Positions 1-8,541 of a stretch of 64,000 bases of DNA are shown here, piece by piece. The notes beneath the pieces were generated by a model. It was not told the DNA's origin. It did not search any database and saw nothing but the letters and a program-made list of their open reading frames with translations. How positions within the stretch are numbered: the stretch's first letter is position 1; every line of letters starts with the position of its first letter. The position numbers were made by a program, and so were the translations under genes. This stretch comes from Micromonospora avicenniae. Lineage in GTDB: Bacteria; Actinomycetota; Actinomycetes; Mycobacteriales; Micromonosporaceae. Location: the NCBI RefSeq assembly GCF_900156065.1, contig NZ_FTNF01000014.1:1-64000 (forward strand). Reading direction: 5' to 3'.

Positions 1-171
1 CCGCAGTACGCCACCACCGCGTTCCTGAAGGGTTTGAAGCAGGTCGACGGCTGGCACGACATGCCGCTGACCCAGGCCGCCCAGACCGTGCAGGTGTCGG
101 CCTACCCGGACGCCTACGCCCAGTGGGAACAGCAGGCCGCCGACCTCGTCGCCCACTACTGGAACAGCTGA
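1..171 (+). CDS. C-terminal end of a cell-wall hydrolase-like protein (partial)
   Basis: The window opens inside a reading frame that runs to a TGA at 169-171, leaving 56 residues. The remnant (PQYATTAFLKGL, then VDGWHDMPLTQAAQ, SAYPDAYAQWEQ and a final HYWNS) resembles the end of actinobacterial secreted lysozyme-like proteins, in which a core of the NDHDSVGLFQQR type is followed by YATxAFL..L..V.GW..MPLT.AAQ.VQ.SAYP.AY..WE..A. That family is known to me from Micromonospora and Streptomyces genomes, where it is often mislabelled as a heavy-metal transporter. The catalytic part lies outside the window, so the activity cannot be confirmed. A strong hairpin follows 23 bases after the stop. Confidence 0.6.
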   Translation, partial: PQYATTAFLKGLKQVDGWHDMPLTQAAQTVQVSAYPDAYAQWEQQAADLVAHYWNS

Positions 172-194
172 CAACCACACAGCAATGACATGAC

Positions 195-230
195 CGTTGG
201 CCGGCACCCGAACCCGGGTGCCGGCCAACG
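195..230 (+). terminator. 16-bp perfect hairpin, terminator of the first gene
   Basis: Left arm CGTTGGCCGGCACCCG (195-210) and its exact complement at 215-230 enclose a four-base AACC loop, 23 bases after the stop at 171. There is no T-tract, which is common for actinobacterial terminators. Confidence 0.8.
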
Positions 231-530
231 GCATATCCGAACCCGGCCAACCCCCGGAGCCGAGCTGGCCAACCCCCGGAGCCGAGCCAGACGCGGCCGG
301 CCCCGGGACCGAGCCGGACGCGGCCAGTCCCGGGACCGAGCCAGACAACGGCGCATCCACCCACAGCCCGAGCCGGACCAGCGGCGCACCCACCCGCAGC
401 CCGAGCCGACCCGAGCAGCGGCGCATCCAAACACGGGCCGAGTCAGGCGGCCGCGCAGCCACACGCGGGCGAGCCAGGCGGCCGGTGGCAGCCGCGCTGG
501 CTGGACGACGATCGGTTGGCGCGGCGCTGG
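231..530. repeat. Degenerate GC-rich minisatellite in a gene-free gap
   Basis: This gap holds successive decaying tandem units. A 21-base unit GGCCAACCCCCGGAGCCGAGC occurs exactly at 245-265 and again at 267-287. It grades into units built on CCGGGACCGAGCC (about 299-345) and then into a longer unit starting GGCGCAYCCACCC (about 350-440). The unit length drifts from 22 to about 32 bases. The frames across it translate to Pro/Ser/Glu-rich nonsense without start signals, so I call no gene here. Confidence 0.7.
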
Positions 531-1154
531 CTAGACGCGGAAGCCGGCCGCCCGGGCCGCTTCCAGTTCTCGTCGGCGGTCGGCACGCCGGCGCCGGAAC
601 CAGAACCAGAAGGCGAGCAGCCCGACCAGGAACAGCAGGACGAGCACCGGCAGCAGGATCGCCACCACCGACACCAGCGCGCTGGTCGCGTCCTCGGCGG
701 TGCTCGCCACCGGTGCGCCCACGCCGGCGGTGGTCGCGTTGATGATCGGTCGGGCGGCGGACTTGAGCAGGTGCACGCCGAACGCGATGAGCACGCCGGT
801 CGCCACGGGTACCCACTCGTGGGATCCGAAGAAGCTCCCCGGGTCGCTCACCGTGACCGTCTCGGCTGTCGAGCCCGCGCCGAAGGCGAGCCCGCCTGCG
901 GTGGGGCGTACCACCGTCTGCACCACGTCGTTGACGTGGTCGAGCATCGGCACCTTGTCGGCGACCACCTCGACGGAGAGCAGCGCCGCCAGGATGATGA
1001 GGACCCAGCCGTCGCCCAGCCAGGCCCAGCCGCTCGGCAGGTCGATCAGGTCGGTGTACCGGGCCAGCAGACCCACGGTGAGCAGAGGGATGTAGGCGTT
1101 CAGTCCGGCCGAGGCGGCGAGGCCGGTTCCGGTGAGGAGTTCGAACACGGTCAC
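531..1154 (-). CDS. DUF4126 family membrane protein
   Basis: This 207-residue protein fits the DUF4126 family, small integral membrane proteins of unknown function. It starts with GTG at 1154, preceded by a GGTGGGA Shine-Dalgarno-like element. Visible features are an N-terminal glycine-rich hydrophobic stretch ([18 protein letters not shown], the family hallmark), a second hydrophobic segment ([21 protein letters not shown]), a short helix near residues 115-125, and a strong C-terminal membrane segment (about 158-185) followed by an Arg-rich cytoplasmic tail ([21 protein letters not shown]). It is transcribed divergently from nucS, with only 65 bases between the two starts. The family has no assigned activity and I do not infer one. 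Confidence 0.85.
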   Translation of the reverse strand: MTVFELLTGTGLAASAGLNAYIPLLTVGLLARYTDLIDLPSGWAWLGDGWVLIILAALLSVEVVADKVPMLDHVNDVVQTVVRPTAGGLAFGAGSTAETVTVSDPGSFFGSHEWVPVATGVLIAFGVHLLKSAARPIINATTAGVGAPVASTAEDATSALVSVVAILLPVLVLLFLVGLLAFWFWFRRRRADRRRELEAARAAGFRV

Positions 1155-1207
1155 AGCATCCCACCGGCACGCCAGTGCCGCCCGACGGTGATCGCCGGCT
1201 CCTCCGC

Positions 1208-1213
1208 TACCCT
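1208..1213 (+). promoter_or_regulatory. -10 element TACCCT for leaderless nucS
   Basis: TACCCT lies at -12 to -7 from the GTG at 1220 and no Shine-Dalgarno sequence precedes that GTG. This is the geometry expected for a transcript that begins at the start codon. Confidence 0.5.
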
Positions 1214-1219
1214 CGTCGG

Positions 1220-1879
1220 GTGCGGTTGGTCATTGCGAAGTGCTCGGTGGACTACGTCGGACGGCTCTCGGCGCACCTGCCGCCGGCCACCCGACTGCTC
1301 ATGGTCAAGGCGGACGGGTCGGTCTCCATCCACGCCGACGACCGTGCGTACAAGCCGCTGAACTGGATGAGCCCGCCGTGCCGGCTGGAGGAGGCTCCGG
1401 GCGTGTGGCGGGTGGTCAACAAGGCCGGCGAGGAGCTGCGGATCACCCTCGAGGAGATCTTCCAGGACACCTCGTACGAGCTGGGCGTGGATCCGGGCCT
1501 GCGCAAGGACGGCGTGGAAGCGCACCTGCAGGAGTTGCTCGCCGCCAACCCGGAGACCCTCGGCGAGGGTTTCACCCTGGTCCGGCGTGAGTACATGACG
1601 GCCATCGGGCCGGTGGATCTGCTCTGCCGCGACGCCAACCAGGGCGCGGTAGCGGTCGAGGTGAAGCGGCGCGGGGAGATCGACGGCGTGGAGCAGTTGA
1701 CCCGCTACCTGGAGCTGATGAACCGGGATCCGCTGCTCGCGCCGGTCGCCGGTGTCTTCGCCGCACAGGAGATCAAGCCGCAGGCGCGGGTGCTCGCCAC
1801 CGACCGGGGGATCCGCTGCGTGGTGGTCGACTACGACAAGCTGCGCGGCATCGAGCGCGACGAACTGACGCTCTTCTGA
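1220..1879 (+). CDS. nucS: Mismatch endonuclease NucS/EndoMS
   Basis: NucS is the DNA mismatch-specific endonuclease that replaces MutS/MutL in most actinobacteria. It cleaves both strands at a mismatch and acts with the sliding clamp. The 219-residue product has the typical start ([16 protein letters not shown]), the [17 protein letters not shown] segment of the N-terminal DNA-binding domain, and the RecB-like nuclease core near residues 130-165: Asp in GPVDLL, Glu and Lys in VEVKRRG, Gln in VEQLTRYLE. It ends in DELTLF, a clamp-binding motif. The upstream in-frame GTG at 1175 would add 15 Arg/Pro residues absent from the family, so I use the GTG at 1220, which has a well-placed -10 element and no ribosome binding site. 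Length and motifs look intact. Confidence 0.95.
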   Translation: MRLVIAKCSVDYVGRLSAHLPPATRLLMVKADGSVSIHADDRAYKPLNWMSPPCRLEEAPGVWRVVNKAGEELRITLEEIFQDTSYELGVDPGLRKDGVEAHLQELLAANPETLGEGFTLVRREYMTAIGPVDLLCRDANQGAVAVEVKRRGEIDGVEQLTRYLELMNRDPLLAPVAGVFAAQEIKPQARVLATDRGIRCVVVDYDKLRGIERDELTLF

Positions 1880-1958
1880 GCGGGTGTCGGGCCGACGGCT
1901 CGTCCCGTGGTCCTGGCCCGGAGTGAACCATCGCTCCGGACGTCGAAGCGGCTCGCCG

Positions 1959-3458
1959 TCATGACCTGCCGTACATCAATTTGATGGCCTTCACGAGCCG
2001 GGCGACGTCGGCCGGCGTGCGCTCGAAGGTCATCGAGGGCAACAGCGAGCGCGCTCGACGTCGGGTGATCGACTTGGCCCGGCCGAACTCGCGCAGCCCG
2101 TCCGCGCCGTGGATCCGGCCGAAGCCCGAATCGCCCACCCCACCGAAGGGCAGTGTGGACATTCCGGCGAAGGCCAGCGCCGAGTTGACCGAGGCCATGC
2201 CGGAGCGCAGCCGGCGGGCGATCGCCACCGCGCGGCGCCGGCCGAAGACCGAACCGCCCAGGCCGTACGTGAGGGCGTTCGCGCGGGTGACGGCCTCGTC
2301 GACGTCACTGACCCGGTTGATGGTGAGCGTCGGCCCGAAGGTCTCCTCCTGGACGGCGGCGGAGTCCTCCGGCACGTCGACCAGCACCGTCGGCCGCACG
2401 TACGGCGGCTGTACCGCGTCCGCGCCGCCCAGCACGGCGCGCCCGCCCCGGGCGAGCGCGTCGTCGATGTGCCGGCGTATCACGTCCAGTTGGGCGGGCA
2501 TCGTGATCGGGCCGAGGTCCGAGCCGTCGGCGCCCACGGTAAGCCGGCCCGCCCGGTCGACCACCTTCGCCACGAAGGCGTCGAAGACCGGTTCGACGGC
2601 GTAGACGCGCTCGATACCGATGCAGGTCTGCCCGGCGTTGGTCATCGCGCCCCAGACGCAGGCCTCGGCCGCCGCGTCCAGGTCGGCGTCGCTGTCGACG
2701 ATCATCGCGTCCTTGCCGCCCGCTTCGATCAGCACCGGGGTCAACGACTCGGCGCAGGCCGACATCACCTTCCGCGCGGTCGCGCTGGAGCCGGTGAAGG
2801 CGAGCTTGCCCACCCCGGAGCGGCAGAGCGCCGCGCCCACGTCGCCGAGCCCGTGCACCGCGGTGAGGACGGGCTGCTCCGGCACCACCTCGGCGAACGT
2901 GTCGACGAGCCACTGCCCGACCGCGGGCGTGTACTCGCTGGGTTTGAAGACGACCGCGTTACCGGCCGCCAGCGCGTACGCCGTCGAGCCGATGGGGGTG
3001 AGGACCGGGTAGTTCCACGGGCCGATCACACCGACCACCCCGTACGGCTGGTATTCGAGGTGGCCGGAGAATTCGGCGAGGATTAGCCGGGACCGGACCC
3101 GGCGCGCGCCGAGTACCTTTCGAGCGTTGCGTGCGGCCCAGTCGATGTGCTCCACGGCGCTGACGACCTCGACGACGGCGTCGGCGACCGGCTTGCCGCC
3201 TTCGAGATGCATCAGGTCGGTGAGCTGCTCGATCCGCTGGGCGAGCAGTGCCCGCCAGCGCAGCAGTCGCTTCCGGCGGCCGGCGAAGCCGAGCGCCGCC
3301 CACCACTGTCCGGCGGCGCGGGCCCGCGCGACCGCCGCCGTGACGTCGGCCGAGGTGGCGACCGGGAACCGCCCGGCCTCGACGCCGGTGGCCGGGCTGG
3401 TGGAGACCAGCAGGCCGTCTTCGATGACCGGGGCGCCGGGGACATGCACAGCCGTCAT
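1959..3458 (-). CDS. Succinate-semialdehyde dehydrogenase (aldehyde dehydrogenase family)
   Basis: This 499-residue member of the NAD(P)-dependent aldehyde dehydrogenase superfamily most resembles the actinobacterial succinate-semialdehyde dehydrogenase (GabD2 type), which oxidises succinate semialdehyde to succinate in 4-aminobutyrate degradation. Visible motifs: VIGPWNYPVLTP (cofactor site), KPSEYTP, FTGSSATARKV, the general base Glu in VLIEAGGKDA, the nucleophile Cys in NAGQTCIGIERVY, and EETFGPTLTINRV near the end. Substrate choice within this superfamily cannot be read with certainty from sequence. It is convergent with nucS (79 bases apart) and divergent from the FHA gene. The ATG at 3458 has no Shine-Dalgarno element but TAGACT lies at -12 to -7 (3465-3470), so the message is probably leaderless. 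Confidence 0.85.
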   Translation of the reverse strand: MTAVHVPGAPVIEDGLLVSTSPATGVEAGRFPVATSADVTAAVARARAAGQWWAALGFAGRRKRLLRWRALLAQRIEQLTDLMHLEGGKPVADAVVEVVSAVEHIDWAARNARKVLGARRVRSRLILAEFSGHLEYQPYGVVGVIGPWNYPVLTPIGSTAYALAAGNAVVFKPSEYTPAVGQWLVDTFAEVVPEQPVLTAVHGLGDVGAALCRSGVGKLAFTGSSATARKVMSACAESLTPVLIEAGGKDAMIVDSDADLDAAAEACVWGAMTNAGQTCIGIERVYAVEPVFDAFVAKVVDRAGRLTVGADGSDLGPITMPAQLDVIRRHIDDALARGGRAVLGGADAVQPPYVRPTVLVDVPEDSAAVQEETFGPTLTINRVSDVDEAVTRANALTYGLGGSVFGRRRAVAIARRLRSGMASVNSALAFAGMSTLPFGGVGDSGFGRIHGADGLREFGRAKSITRRRARSLLPSMTFERTPADVARLVKAIKLMYGRS

Positions 3459-3698
3459 GGCGGGAGTCTAGACCCGAGCATTACTCGCCGGTAGGGCGAA
3501 TCGACCACCGTGCCCAGGCCTTCGGCGTGCCCTGAACCCTTGTGACCAGCACCGATCAGTCACTTCGCCGCCCGAATCGGGGAGCGGAAGGTGTACGGCC
3601 GGAGGCGCGGAGGTGTCCGCGTGGCCATGGAGGCAACTACCGTCTGGTGGCACGCTGATGCGGGGAGTCACGGTGTGGGGTGGAGGGGCTGACTGTCC

Positions 3699-4112
3699 AT
3701 GGAGGAGCTTGCGGAACTGCTGCCGTTGTTGACGGTCGCCGGTGGTCCGATGCGCGGGGCGAGTTTCCGGTTACGCTCCGAAGCCCAGCTGATCGGCCGA
3801 GCCCCGACGGCTCACGTCTCCGTCGCCGACCCACATCTGAGCCGGCGGCACGCCGAGGTGTGGCTCGCGTCCGAGGGTGCCTGCCTGCGTGACCTCGGCT
3901 CGACCAACGGCACCTGGCTGAACGACCGCCGGATCACCGGCGTGGCGCGGCTCAGCGACGGGGACGTGATCCGGCTCGGACGTACCGAACTCCGCTTCTT
4001 CGACCCGGGCGTGGCCCGCACCGACCCCGTCGGGATCCGCTTCGGCCCGCCCCGGCGTGACCACCGGCCGACGTTGCCCCTGCCGTTGCCGACGCCGCCG
4101 GTGCTGCGCTGA
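3699..4112 (+). CDS. FHA domain protein
   Basis: This 137-residue protein is essentially one forkhead-associated domain, a phosphothreonine-peptide binding module used in Ser/Thr-kinase signalling. The domain runs from about residue 10 to 105 and carries the standard residues: GR in LIGRAPTAHV, SRRHAEV, and LGSTNGTWLNDRRI. The last 30 residues are Pro/Arg-rich and look disordered. Translation most likely starts at the ATG at 3699, with GGAGGGG upstream. No transmembrane segment or catalytic domain is present, so it probably acts as an adaptor. The next gene follows on the same strand after 130 bases without an obvious functional link. Confidence 0.85.
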   Translation: MEELAELLPLLTVAGGPMRGASFRLRSEAQLIGRAPTAHVSVADPHLSRRHAEVWLASEGACLRDLGSTNGTWLNDRRITGVARLSDGDVIRLGRTELRFFDPGVARTDPVGIRFGPPRRDHRPTLPLPLPTPPVLR

Positions 4113-4242
4113 GGCGACGCCTCGCCATTCCGGCCCGACGCGTCGCGGTGGCGACCTGACTGGACCCCGGCGACCGGCCACACCTGCGGACCGGACCGGA
4201 TGGGCGTCGACCACATGGACCGCTGACCGGCGGGGTGGCAGC

Positions 4243-5343
4243 ATGCCGCGGATGGAGAGCGAGCAGCGGGTCGTCACGTCGAACGGCATCAGCCAGTCGG
4301 TACGGGTGGCCGGCCCGCCGGACGGGGTGCCCGTGCTGCTCGTACACGGGAACTGCTCATCCGCGGCCTTCTGGGAGCCCCTGATCCGGCGCCTGCCGGA
4401 GACGCTCCGGATCGTCGCCCCCGACCTGCGTGGCTACGGCGACACGCAGACCGCCCCGGTGGACGCCACCCGTGGTCTACGCGACTTCGCGGACGACGTG
4501 GCCGCCCTGCTCGACGAGGCGACGCTCTTCCCCGCCCCGGACGTACGCCCGCTGGTGGTCGGGCACTCCCTCGGCGGGGGAGTGGCGATGAGCCTGCTGA
4601 TCGACCACCCCGACCGGGTGGCCGGGCTGCTGCTCGCCGCCCCCGTCTCCCCGTACGGCTTCGGTGGCACCCGTGACGTGGCCGGCACCCCGACCACCCC
4701 CGATTTCGCGGGCACCGGCGCGGGCACCGCAAACCTCGACTTCGTGGCCCGCCTCGCCGCGCAGGACCGCGGCGACGACGCCCAGGCCAGCCCGCGCAAC
4801 GTGCTGCGGGCCACCTACGTGTCGGACCCGGCGTCGCTCGGCGTGGACGAGGAGTTGCTGCTGGACAGCGTCCTCTCCACCGCCACGGGGGACGACAACT
4901 ACCCGGGCACCTCGGTCGCCTCGGCGAACTGGCCGGGTATCGCCCCGGGCGAGCGCGGCGTGCTGAACGCCCTCGCGCCGACGTACCTCCGGCTCGCCGA
5001 CGACCTGGTCGCGGTCGCGTCGAAGCCGCCGATCACCTGGATACGCGGCGACGCCGACGTGATCGTGTCGGACTCCTCGCTCTTCGACCTCGCGTACCTC
5101 GGCTCGCTCGGTGCCGTGCCCGGCTGGCCGGGCGAGGCGGAGTGCCCGCCGCAGCCGATGATCGGACAGACCCGGGCGGTGCTGGACCGGTACGCCGCGG
5201 CCGGCGGCGCGTACCGCGAGGTGGTGCTCGCCGGCTGCGGGCACAGCCCGCACCTCGAACGGCCGGCGGAGTTCGTCGCCGAACTGCTGGCGCTGACCGG
5301 CGTCGGATCCGCGACGACGGGCGGGACGCGGGCGGCCGTCTGA
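4243..5343 (+). CDS. Alpha/beta hydrolase
   Basis: This is a 366-residue alpha/beta-hydrolase fold protein of unknown substrate. The oxyanion-side motif VLLVHGNCSS is followed by the nucleophile elbow VVGHSLGG (Ser about 109), the acid Asp in WIRGDADVIV (about 270) and the catalytic His in GCGHSPHLERP (about 334), so the triad is complete. A longer reading from 4057 would overlap the FHA gene in another frame. The ATG at 4243, preceded by GGGGTGG, gives the expected start; a second ATG three codons on is possible. It is somewhat longer than typical members because of a region between about 150 and 250 that presumably forms a lid. No pathway can be assigned from the neighbours. Confidence 0.8.
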   Translation: MPRMESEQRVVTSNGISQSVRVAGPPDGVPVLLVHGNCSSAAFWEPLIRRLPETLRIVAPDLRGYGDTQTAPVDATRGLRDFADDVAALLDEATLFPAPDVRPLVVGHSLGGGVAMSLLIDHPDRVAGLLLAAPVSPYGFGGTRDVAGTPTTPDFAGTGAGTANLDFVARLAAQDRGDDAQASPRNVLRATYVSDPASLGVDEELLLDSVLSTATGDDNYPGTSVASANWPGIAPGERGVLNALAPTYLRLADDLVAVASKPPITWIRGDADVIVSDSSLFDLAYLGSLGAVPGWPGEAECPPQPMIGQTRAVLDRYAAAGGAYREVVLAGCGHSPHLERPAEFVAELLALTGVGSATTGGTRAAV

Positions 5344-5401
5344 CGAAATATGCCACCGAATCTCGACAACCGGGCGGTGCATGGCAGACTCGCGCGCATA
5401 A

Positions 5402-5420
5402 CCTTAGCGGCCGTTCAACC
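5402..5420 (+). promoter_or_regulatory. Operator site A (acyl-CoA regulon palindrome)
   Basis: CCTTAGCGGCCGTTCAACC matches the site in front of icmA (19365-19383) at 15 of 19 positions. Its core TTAGCGGCCGTTCA is an interrupted palindrome. It lies 32 bases before the start of the 3-hydroxyacyl-CoA dehydrogenase gene, a position where a bound repressor would block the promoter. Confidence 0.65.
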
Positions 5421-5451
5421 GGCCGTGCGGAGCGTACTGGGGAGGCCGGTC

Positions 5452-7242
5452 GTGGCACGCGAGTTCACCAGCGTGGGCGTTGTCGGGCTGGGCACCATGG
5501 GTGCCGGCATCGTGGAGGTCTTCGCCCGCAACGGCATCGACGTGGTCGCCGTCGAGATCTCCGCGGCGGCGCTCGAACGCGGCCAGGCCACCCTCACCCG
5601 CTCCACCGATCGGGCGGTCGCCAAGGGCAAGCTCGACCCGGCGGACCGGGACGCGCTGCTCGGCCGGGTCACCTTCGCCGTCGGCCTCGACGCGCTGCAC
5701 GCGGTCGACCTGGTCATCGAGGCGGTCCCGGAGCACCTCGACCTGAAGCAGCGGATCTTCGCGGAGCTGGACCGGGTCTGCAAGCCCGACGCCATCCTGG
5801 CCACCAACACCTCGTCGTTGAGCGTCACCGAGATCTCCGTGGCCACCAGCCGGCCCAACCAGGTCATCGGCATCCACTTCTTCAACCCGGCGCCCGTGAT
5901 GAAGCTCGTCGAGGTGATCCGGACGGTCGTCACCTCGGCCGACGTGGTCGCCGACGTGGAGGCGCTCTGCGCCCGGCTCGGCAAGGTCGACGTCACCATC
6001 AACGACCGCGCTGGATTCATCGCCAACGCGCTGCTCTTCGGCTACCTGAACCACGCGGTGGCCCTGTTCGAGTCGAACTACGCCAGCCGGGAGGACATCG
6101 ACGCCGCGATGAAGCTCGGCTGCGGCCTGCCGATGGGCCCGCTCGCGCTGATGGACCTGATCGGTGTCGACACCGCGTACGAGATCCTGGACACCATGTA
6201 CCGGCGTGGTGGGCGGGACCGCCGGCACGCGCCGGTGCCGCTGATCAAGCAGATGGTCACGGCGGGTCTGCTGGGGCGCAAGTCCGGCCGCGGCTTCTAC
6301 ACCTACGAGCGGCCGGGCTCGCCGGTCGTCGTACCGGACGAGGCGACGCCCGTGGCCGGCCAGGCCGCGCTCGCCGAGGGGGCCCGGGCGACCGCGAAGG
6401 TCGGCGTCGTCGGCTCCGGCACGATGGCCACCGGCATCATCGAGGTCTTCGCCAAGGCCGGTTACGAGGTCGTCTCCGTGACCCGGGGCGCGGAGAAGTC
6501 CGCCACGGTCTGCGAGGCGGTGAAGACCTCGCTCAACAAGGGCGTCGTACGCGGCAAGCTCAGCGAGGAGGAGCGGGACGGCGCGCTCGGCCGGATCACC
6601 TGGTCGGCCACGCTCGACCACCTCGCCGACGTCGACCTGGTGGTCGAGGCGGTCGTCGAGGAGCTGAGCGTGAAGAAGGCGCTCTTCGCCAGCCTCGACG
6701 AGATCTGCAAGCCGGGTGTGGTCCTCGCCACCACCACCTCCTCGCTGCCGGTGATCGAGATGGCGATGGCCACCCAGCGGCCGGCGGACGTGGTCGGGCT
6801 GCACTTCTTCAATCCGGCCCCGATCATGCAGCTGGTCGAGGTGGTACGCACCATCCGCACCTCGCCGGAGACCGTGGCCACGGCCCGCGCCGTCTGCGCC
6901 GCGCTCGGCAAGACCTCGGTCGTCTGTGGCGACCGCTCCGGGTTCGTCGTCAACGCGCTGCTCTTCCCGTACCTCAACGACGCGGTGAAGATGCTGGAGG
7001 CGAGCTACTCGACCGCGGACGACATCGACCACGCCATGAAGCTCGGCTGCGGCTACCCGATGGGCCCGTTCGAGCTGCTCGACGTGGTCGGGCTGGACGT
7101 CGCGCTGGCCATCCAGCGGGAGCTCTACCTGGAGCTGCGGGAGCCGGGCTTCGCTCCCGCGCCGCTGCTGGAGCACCTGGTCACCGCGGGCTACCTCGGC
7201 CGTAAGACCGGCCGGGGATTCCGCGACCACACGCACCGCTGA
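5452..7242 (+). CDS. Tandem (fused) 3-hydroxyacyl-CoA dehydrogenase
   Basis: This 596-residue protein contains two complete 3-hydroxyacyl-CoA dehydrogenase copies, most like short-chain 3-hydroxybutyryl-CoA dehydrogenase. Each half has an NAD-binding Rossmann motif (VGVVGLGTMGAG near residue 8 and VGVVGSGTMATG near 317), a catalytic His in HFFNPAPVMKLVEV or HFFNPAPIMQLVEV, and a C-terminal dimerisation domain (CGLPMGPLALMDLIG and CGYPMGPFELLDVVG). The halves are clearly homologous but diverged. The enzyme interconverts acetoacetyl-CoA and 3-hydroxybutyryl-CoA, feeding crotonyl-CoA to ccrA. I chose the GTG at 5452 because GGGGAGG stands seven bases upstream and the family start follows. Operator A lies just upstream. 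Confidence 0.88.
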   Translation: MAREFTSVGVVGLGTMGAGIVEVFARNGIDVVAVEISAAALERGQATLTRSTDRAVAKGKLDPADRDALLGRVTFAVGLDALHAVDLVIEAVPEHLDLKQRIFAELDRVCKPDAILATNTSSLSVTEISVATSRPNQVIGIHFFNPAPVMKLVEVIRTVVTSADVVADVEALCARLGKVDVTINDRAGFIANALLFGYLNHAVALFESNYASREDIDAAMKLGCGLPMGPLALMDLIGVDTAYEILDTMYRRGGRDRRHAPVPLIKQMVTAGLLGRKSGRGFYTYERPGSPVVVPDEATPVAGQAALAEGARATAKVGVVGSGTMATGIIEVFAKAGYEVVSVTRGAEKSATVCEAVKTSLNKGVVRGKLSEEERDGALGRITWSATLDHLADVDLVVEAVVEELSVKKALFASLDEICKPGVVLATTTSSLPVIEMAMATQRPADVVGLHFFNPAPIMQLVEVVRTIRTSPETVATARAVCAALGKTSVVCGDRSGFVVNALLFPYLNDAVKMLEASYSTADDIDHAMKLGCGYPMGPFELLDVVGLDVALAIQRELYLELREPGFAPAPLLEHLVTAGYLGRKTGRGFRDHTHR

Positions 7243-7279
7243 CCGTGGGGGCCAGTGAGCCGGCCGTACGCTTGATGAC

Positions 7280-7606
7280 GTGAGTCCCCGTCGTAACCGT
7301 CCCCGCCGGGACGAGACCCAGGACCTGGACGTCGAGCGGGCGCGCCAGGGCGTCGGCTCGGTGCAGCAGTGGCGCGACGGCGAGTGGCAGGTACGCGGGA
7401 TCAGCGGGGGCTCCTCGGTCAAGACGTACCGCTGTCCGGGGTGTGATCAGGAGATTCGGCCCGGGGTGCCGCACGTGGTCGCCTGGCCGGCGGACGGCCG
7501 GGGCGATCTGAGCGACCGCCGTCACTGGCACCGCGGTTGCTGGGGTGCGCGGGACCGGCGTGGCCCGGTGATCCAGCGCGGCCGCAGCGCCCCCCGCTAC
7601 GGCTGA
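7280..7606 (+). CDS. Small conserved zinc-ribbon-like protein
   Basis: This 108-residue protein is conserved among actinomycetes, where it is often labelled ATP/GTP-binding protein without support. The N-terminus is Arg/Asp-rich and probably disordered. The C-terminal half has CPGCDQEI followed about 36 residues later by HWHRGCW, which together could coordinate one zinc ion (two Cys, then His and Cys). The GTG at 7280 has TACGCT at -13 to -8 and no Shine-Dalgarno sequence, consistent with a leaderless message. It sits 37 bases after the dehydrogenase gene. I do not recognise a function. Confidence 0.7.
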   Translation: MSPRRNRPRRDETQDLDVERARQGVGSVQQWRDGEWQVRGISGGSSVKTYRCPGCDQEIRPGVPHVVAWPADGRGDLSDRRHWHRGCWGARDRRGPVIQRGRSAPRYG

Positions 7607-7661
7607 GCGATCTGGGTCACGCTGTTTCCTCCCCGGGCGGGCGACGCCGACGCCTTAGCGC

Positions 7662-7667
7662 CAGACT
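7662..7667 (+). promoter_or_regulatory. -10 element CAGACT for a leaderless gene
   Basis: CAGACT occupies -12 to -7 from the GTG at 7674. The same hexamer stands at the same distance before the epimerase gene at 16493. The preceding bases CCTTAGCG (7653-7660) equal the left half of the acyl-CoA operator, but the right half is missing. Confidence 0.45.
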
Positions 7668-7673
7668 TGACCG

Positions 7674-8483
7674 GTGAGCAAACCGATCCGCGCGTCGTCC
7701 GTCCTCCCCGCCAAGCGGGAGGACATCGAGCTGCACACCGCCGATGGGCTGCGCCTGGTCGGCGAGCTGGCTCGCCCGCTGGACCGGGAGCCGGTGGCGA
7801 CCCTGGTCTGCCTGCACCCGCTGCCGACGCACGGCGGGATGATGGACAGCCACGTCTTCCGCAAGGCCGCCTGGCGGCTGCCGGCCCTGGCCGACGTCGC
7901 GGTGCTGCGGTTCAACACCAGGGGCACCAGCAGCCTCCGCGGTACCAGCGAAGGGACGTTCGACAACGCGGTCGGTGAGCGCTACGACGTGGCCGCCGCG
8001 ATCGAGTACGCCGAGTTCAACGAGCTGCCTGACATCTGGCTGCTGGGCTGGTCGTTCGGCACCGACCTGATCCTGAAGTACGGCTGCGACCCCGCCGTCG
8101 CCGGCGCGATCCTGCTCTCCCCGCCGCTGCGCTACTCCAAGCCGGAGGATCTGGCCCAGTGGGCGCAGTCCGGTCGGCCGGTCACGGCGCTGGTGCCCGA
8201 GTTCGACGACTACCTGCGTCCGGAGGAGGCGCGGAAGCGGTTCGCGGCGGTGCCGCAGGCCGAGGTGGTCGGGGTGCCCGGGGCGAAGCATCTCTGGGTC
8301 GGTGACGCGGAACGGGTGCTCGACGCGGTGGTCCACCGGGTCAACCCGGCCGTCGCCGTGCCGCTGCCCACCACCTGGGACGGCCCGATGGAGACCGGCG
8401 ACGTCAGCGCGTACGCCGACCGGACGGTGGCCTCGTTCGCGGACCGGCCGGTGCCGGGCCCGCCGCAGGCCCACGCGGGCTGA
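7674..8483 (+). CDS. Alpha/beta hydrolase
   Basis: This 269-residue serine-hydrolase-fold protein belongs to the group with LVCLHPLPTHGG near the N-terminus and the nucleophile elbow LLGWSFGTD (Ser about 127). A candidate catalytic His lies in VPGAKHLWVGD (about 206) and an acidic residue in PEFDDYLRPEEA. Its substrate is unknown. The last 40 residues look flexible. The start is the GTG at 7674, chosen because the protein begins with the conserved region soon after and a -10 hexamer lies at the leaderless distance. It is convergent with the AI-2E permease gene. Confidence 0.78.
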   Translation: MSKPIRASSVLPAKREDIELHTADGLRLVGELARPLDREPVATLVCLHPLPTHGGMMDSHVFRKAAWRLPALADVAVLRFNTRGTSSLRGTSEGTFDNAVGERYDVAAAIEYAEFNELPDIWLLGWSFGTDLILKYGCDPAVAGAILLSPPLRYSKPEDLAQWAQSGRPVTALVPEFDDYLRPEEARKRFAAVPQAEVVGVPGAKHLWVGDAERVLDAVVHRVNPAVAVPLPTTWDGPMETGDVSAYADRTVASFADRPVPGPPQAHAG

Positions 8484-8541
8484 GCGGGCGAGTCGCGGTA
8501 CGCGCCCCCGTCCGGCCGCCGTGCGCGGCGCCGAGCGGGCG

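Noticed and set aside
190-742. Pro/Ser/Arg-rich frames across the minisatellite
   Set aside because: No ribosome binding site, no domain, frames change across repeat units; they also run into the DUF4126 gene in antisense.
7653-7660. CCTTAGCG half of the acyl-CoA operator before the hydrolase at 7674
   Set aside because: Only the left half-site is present and it overlaps a -10 element; the right half is missing, so I do not count it as a regulon member.
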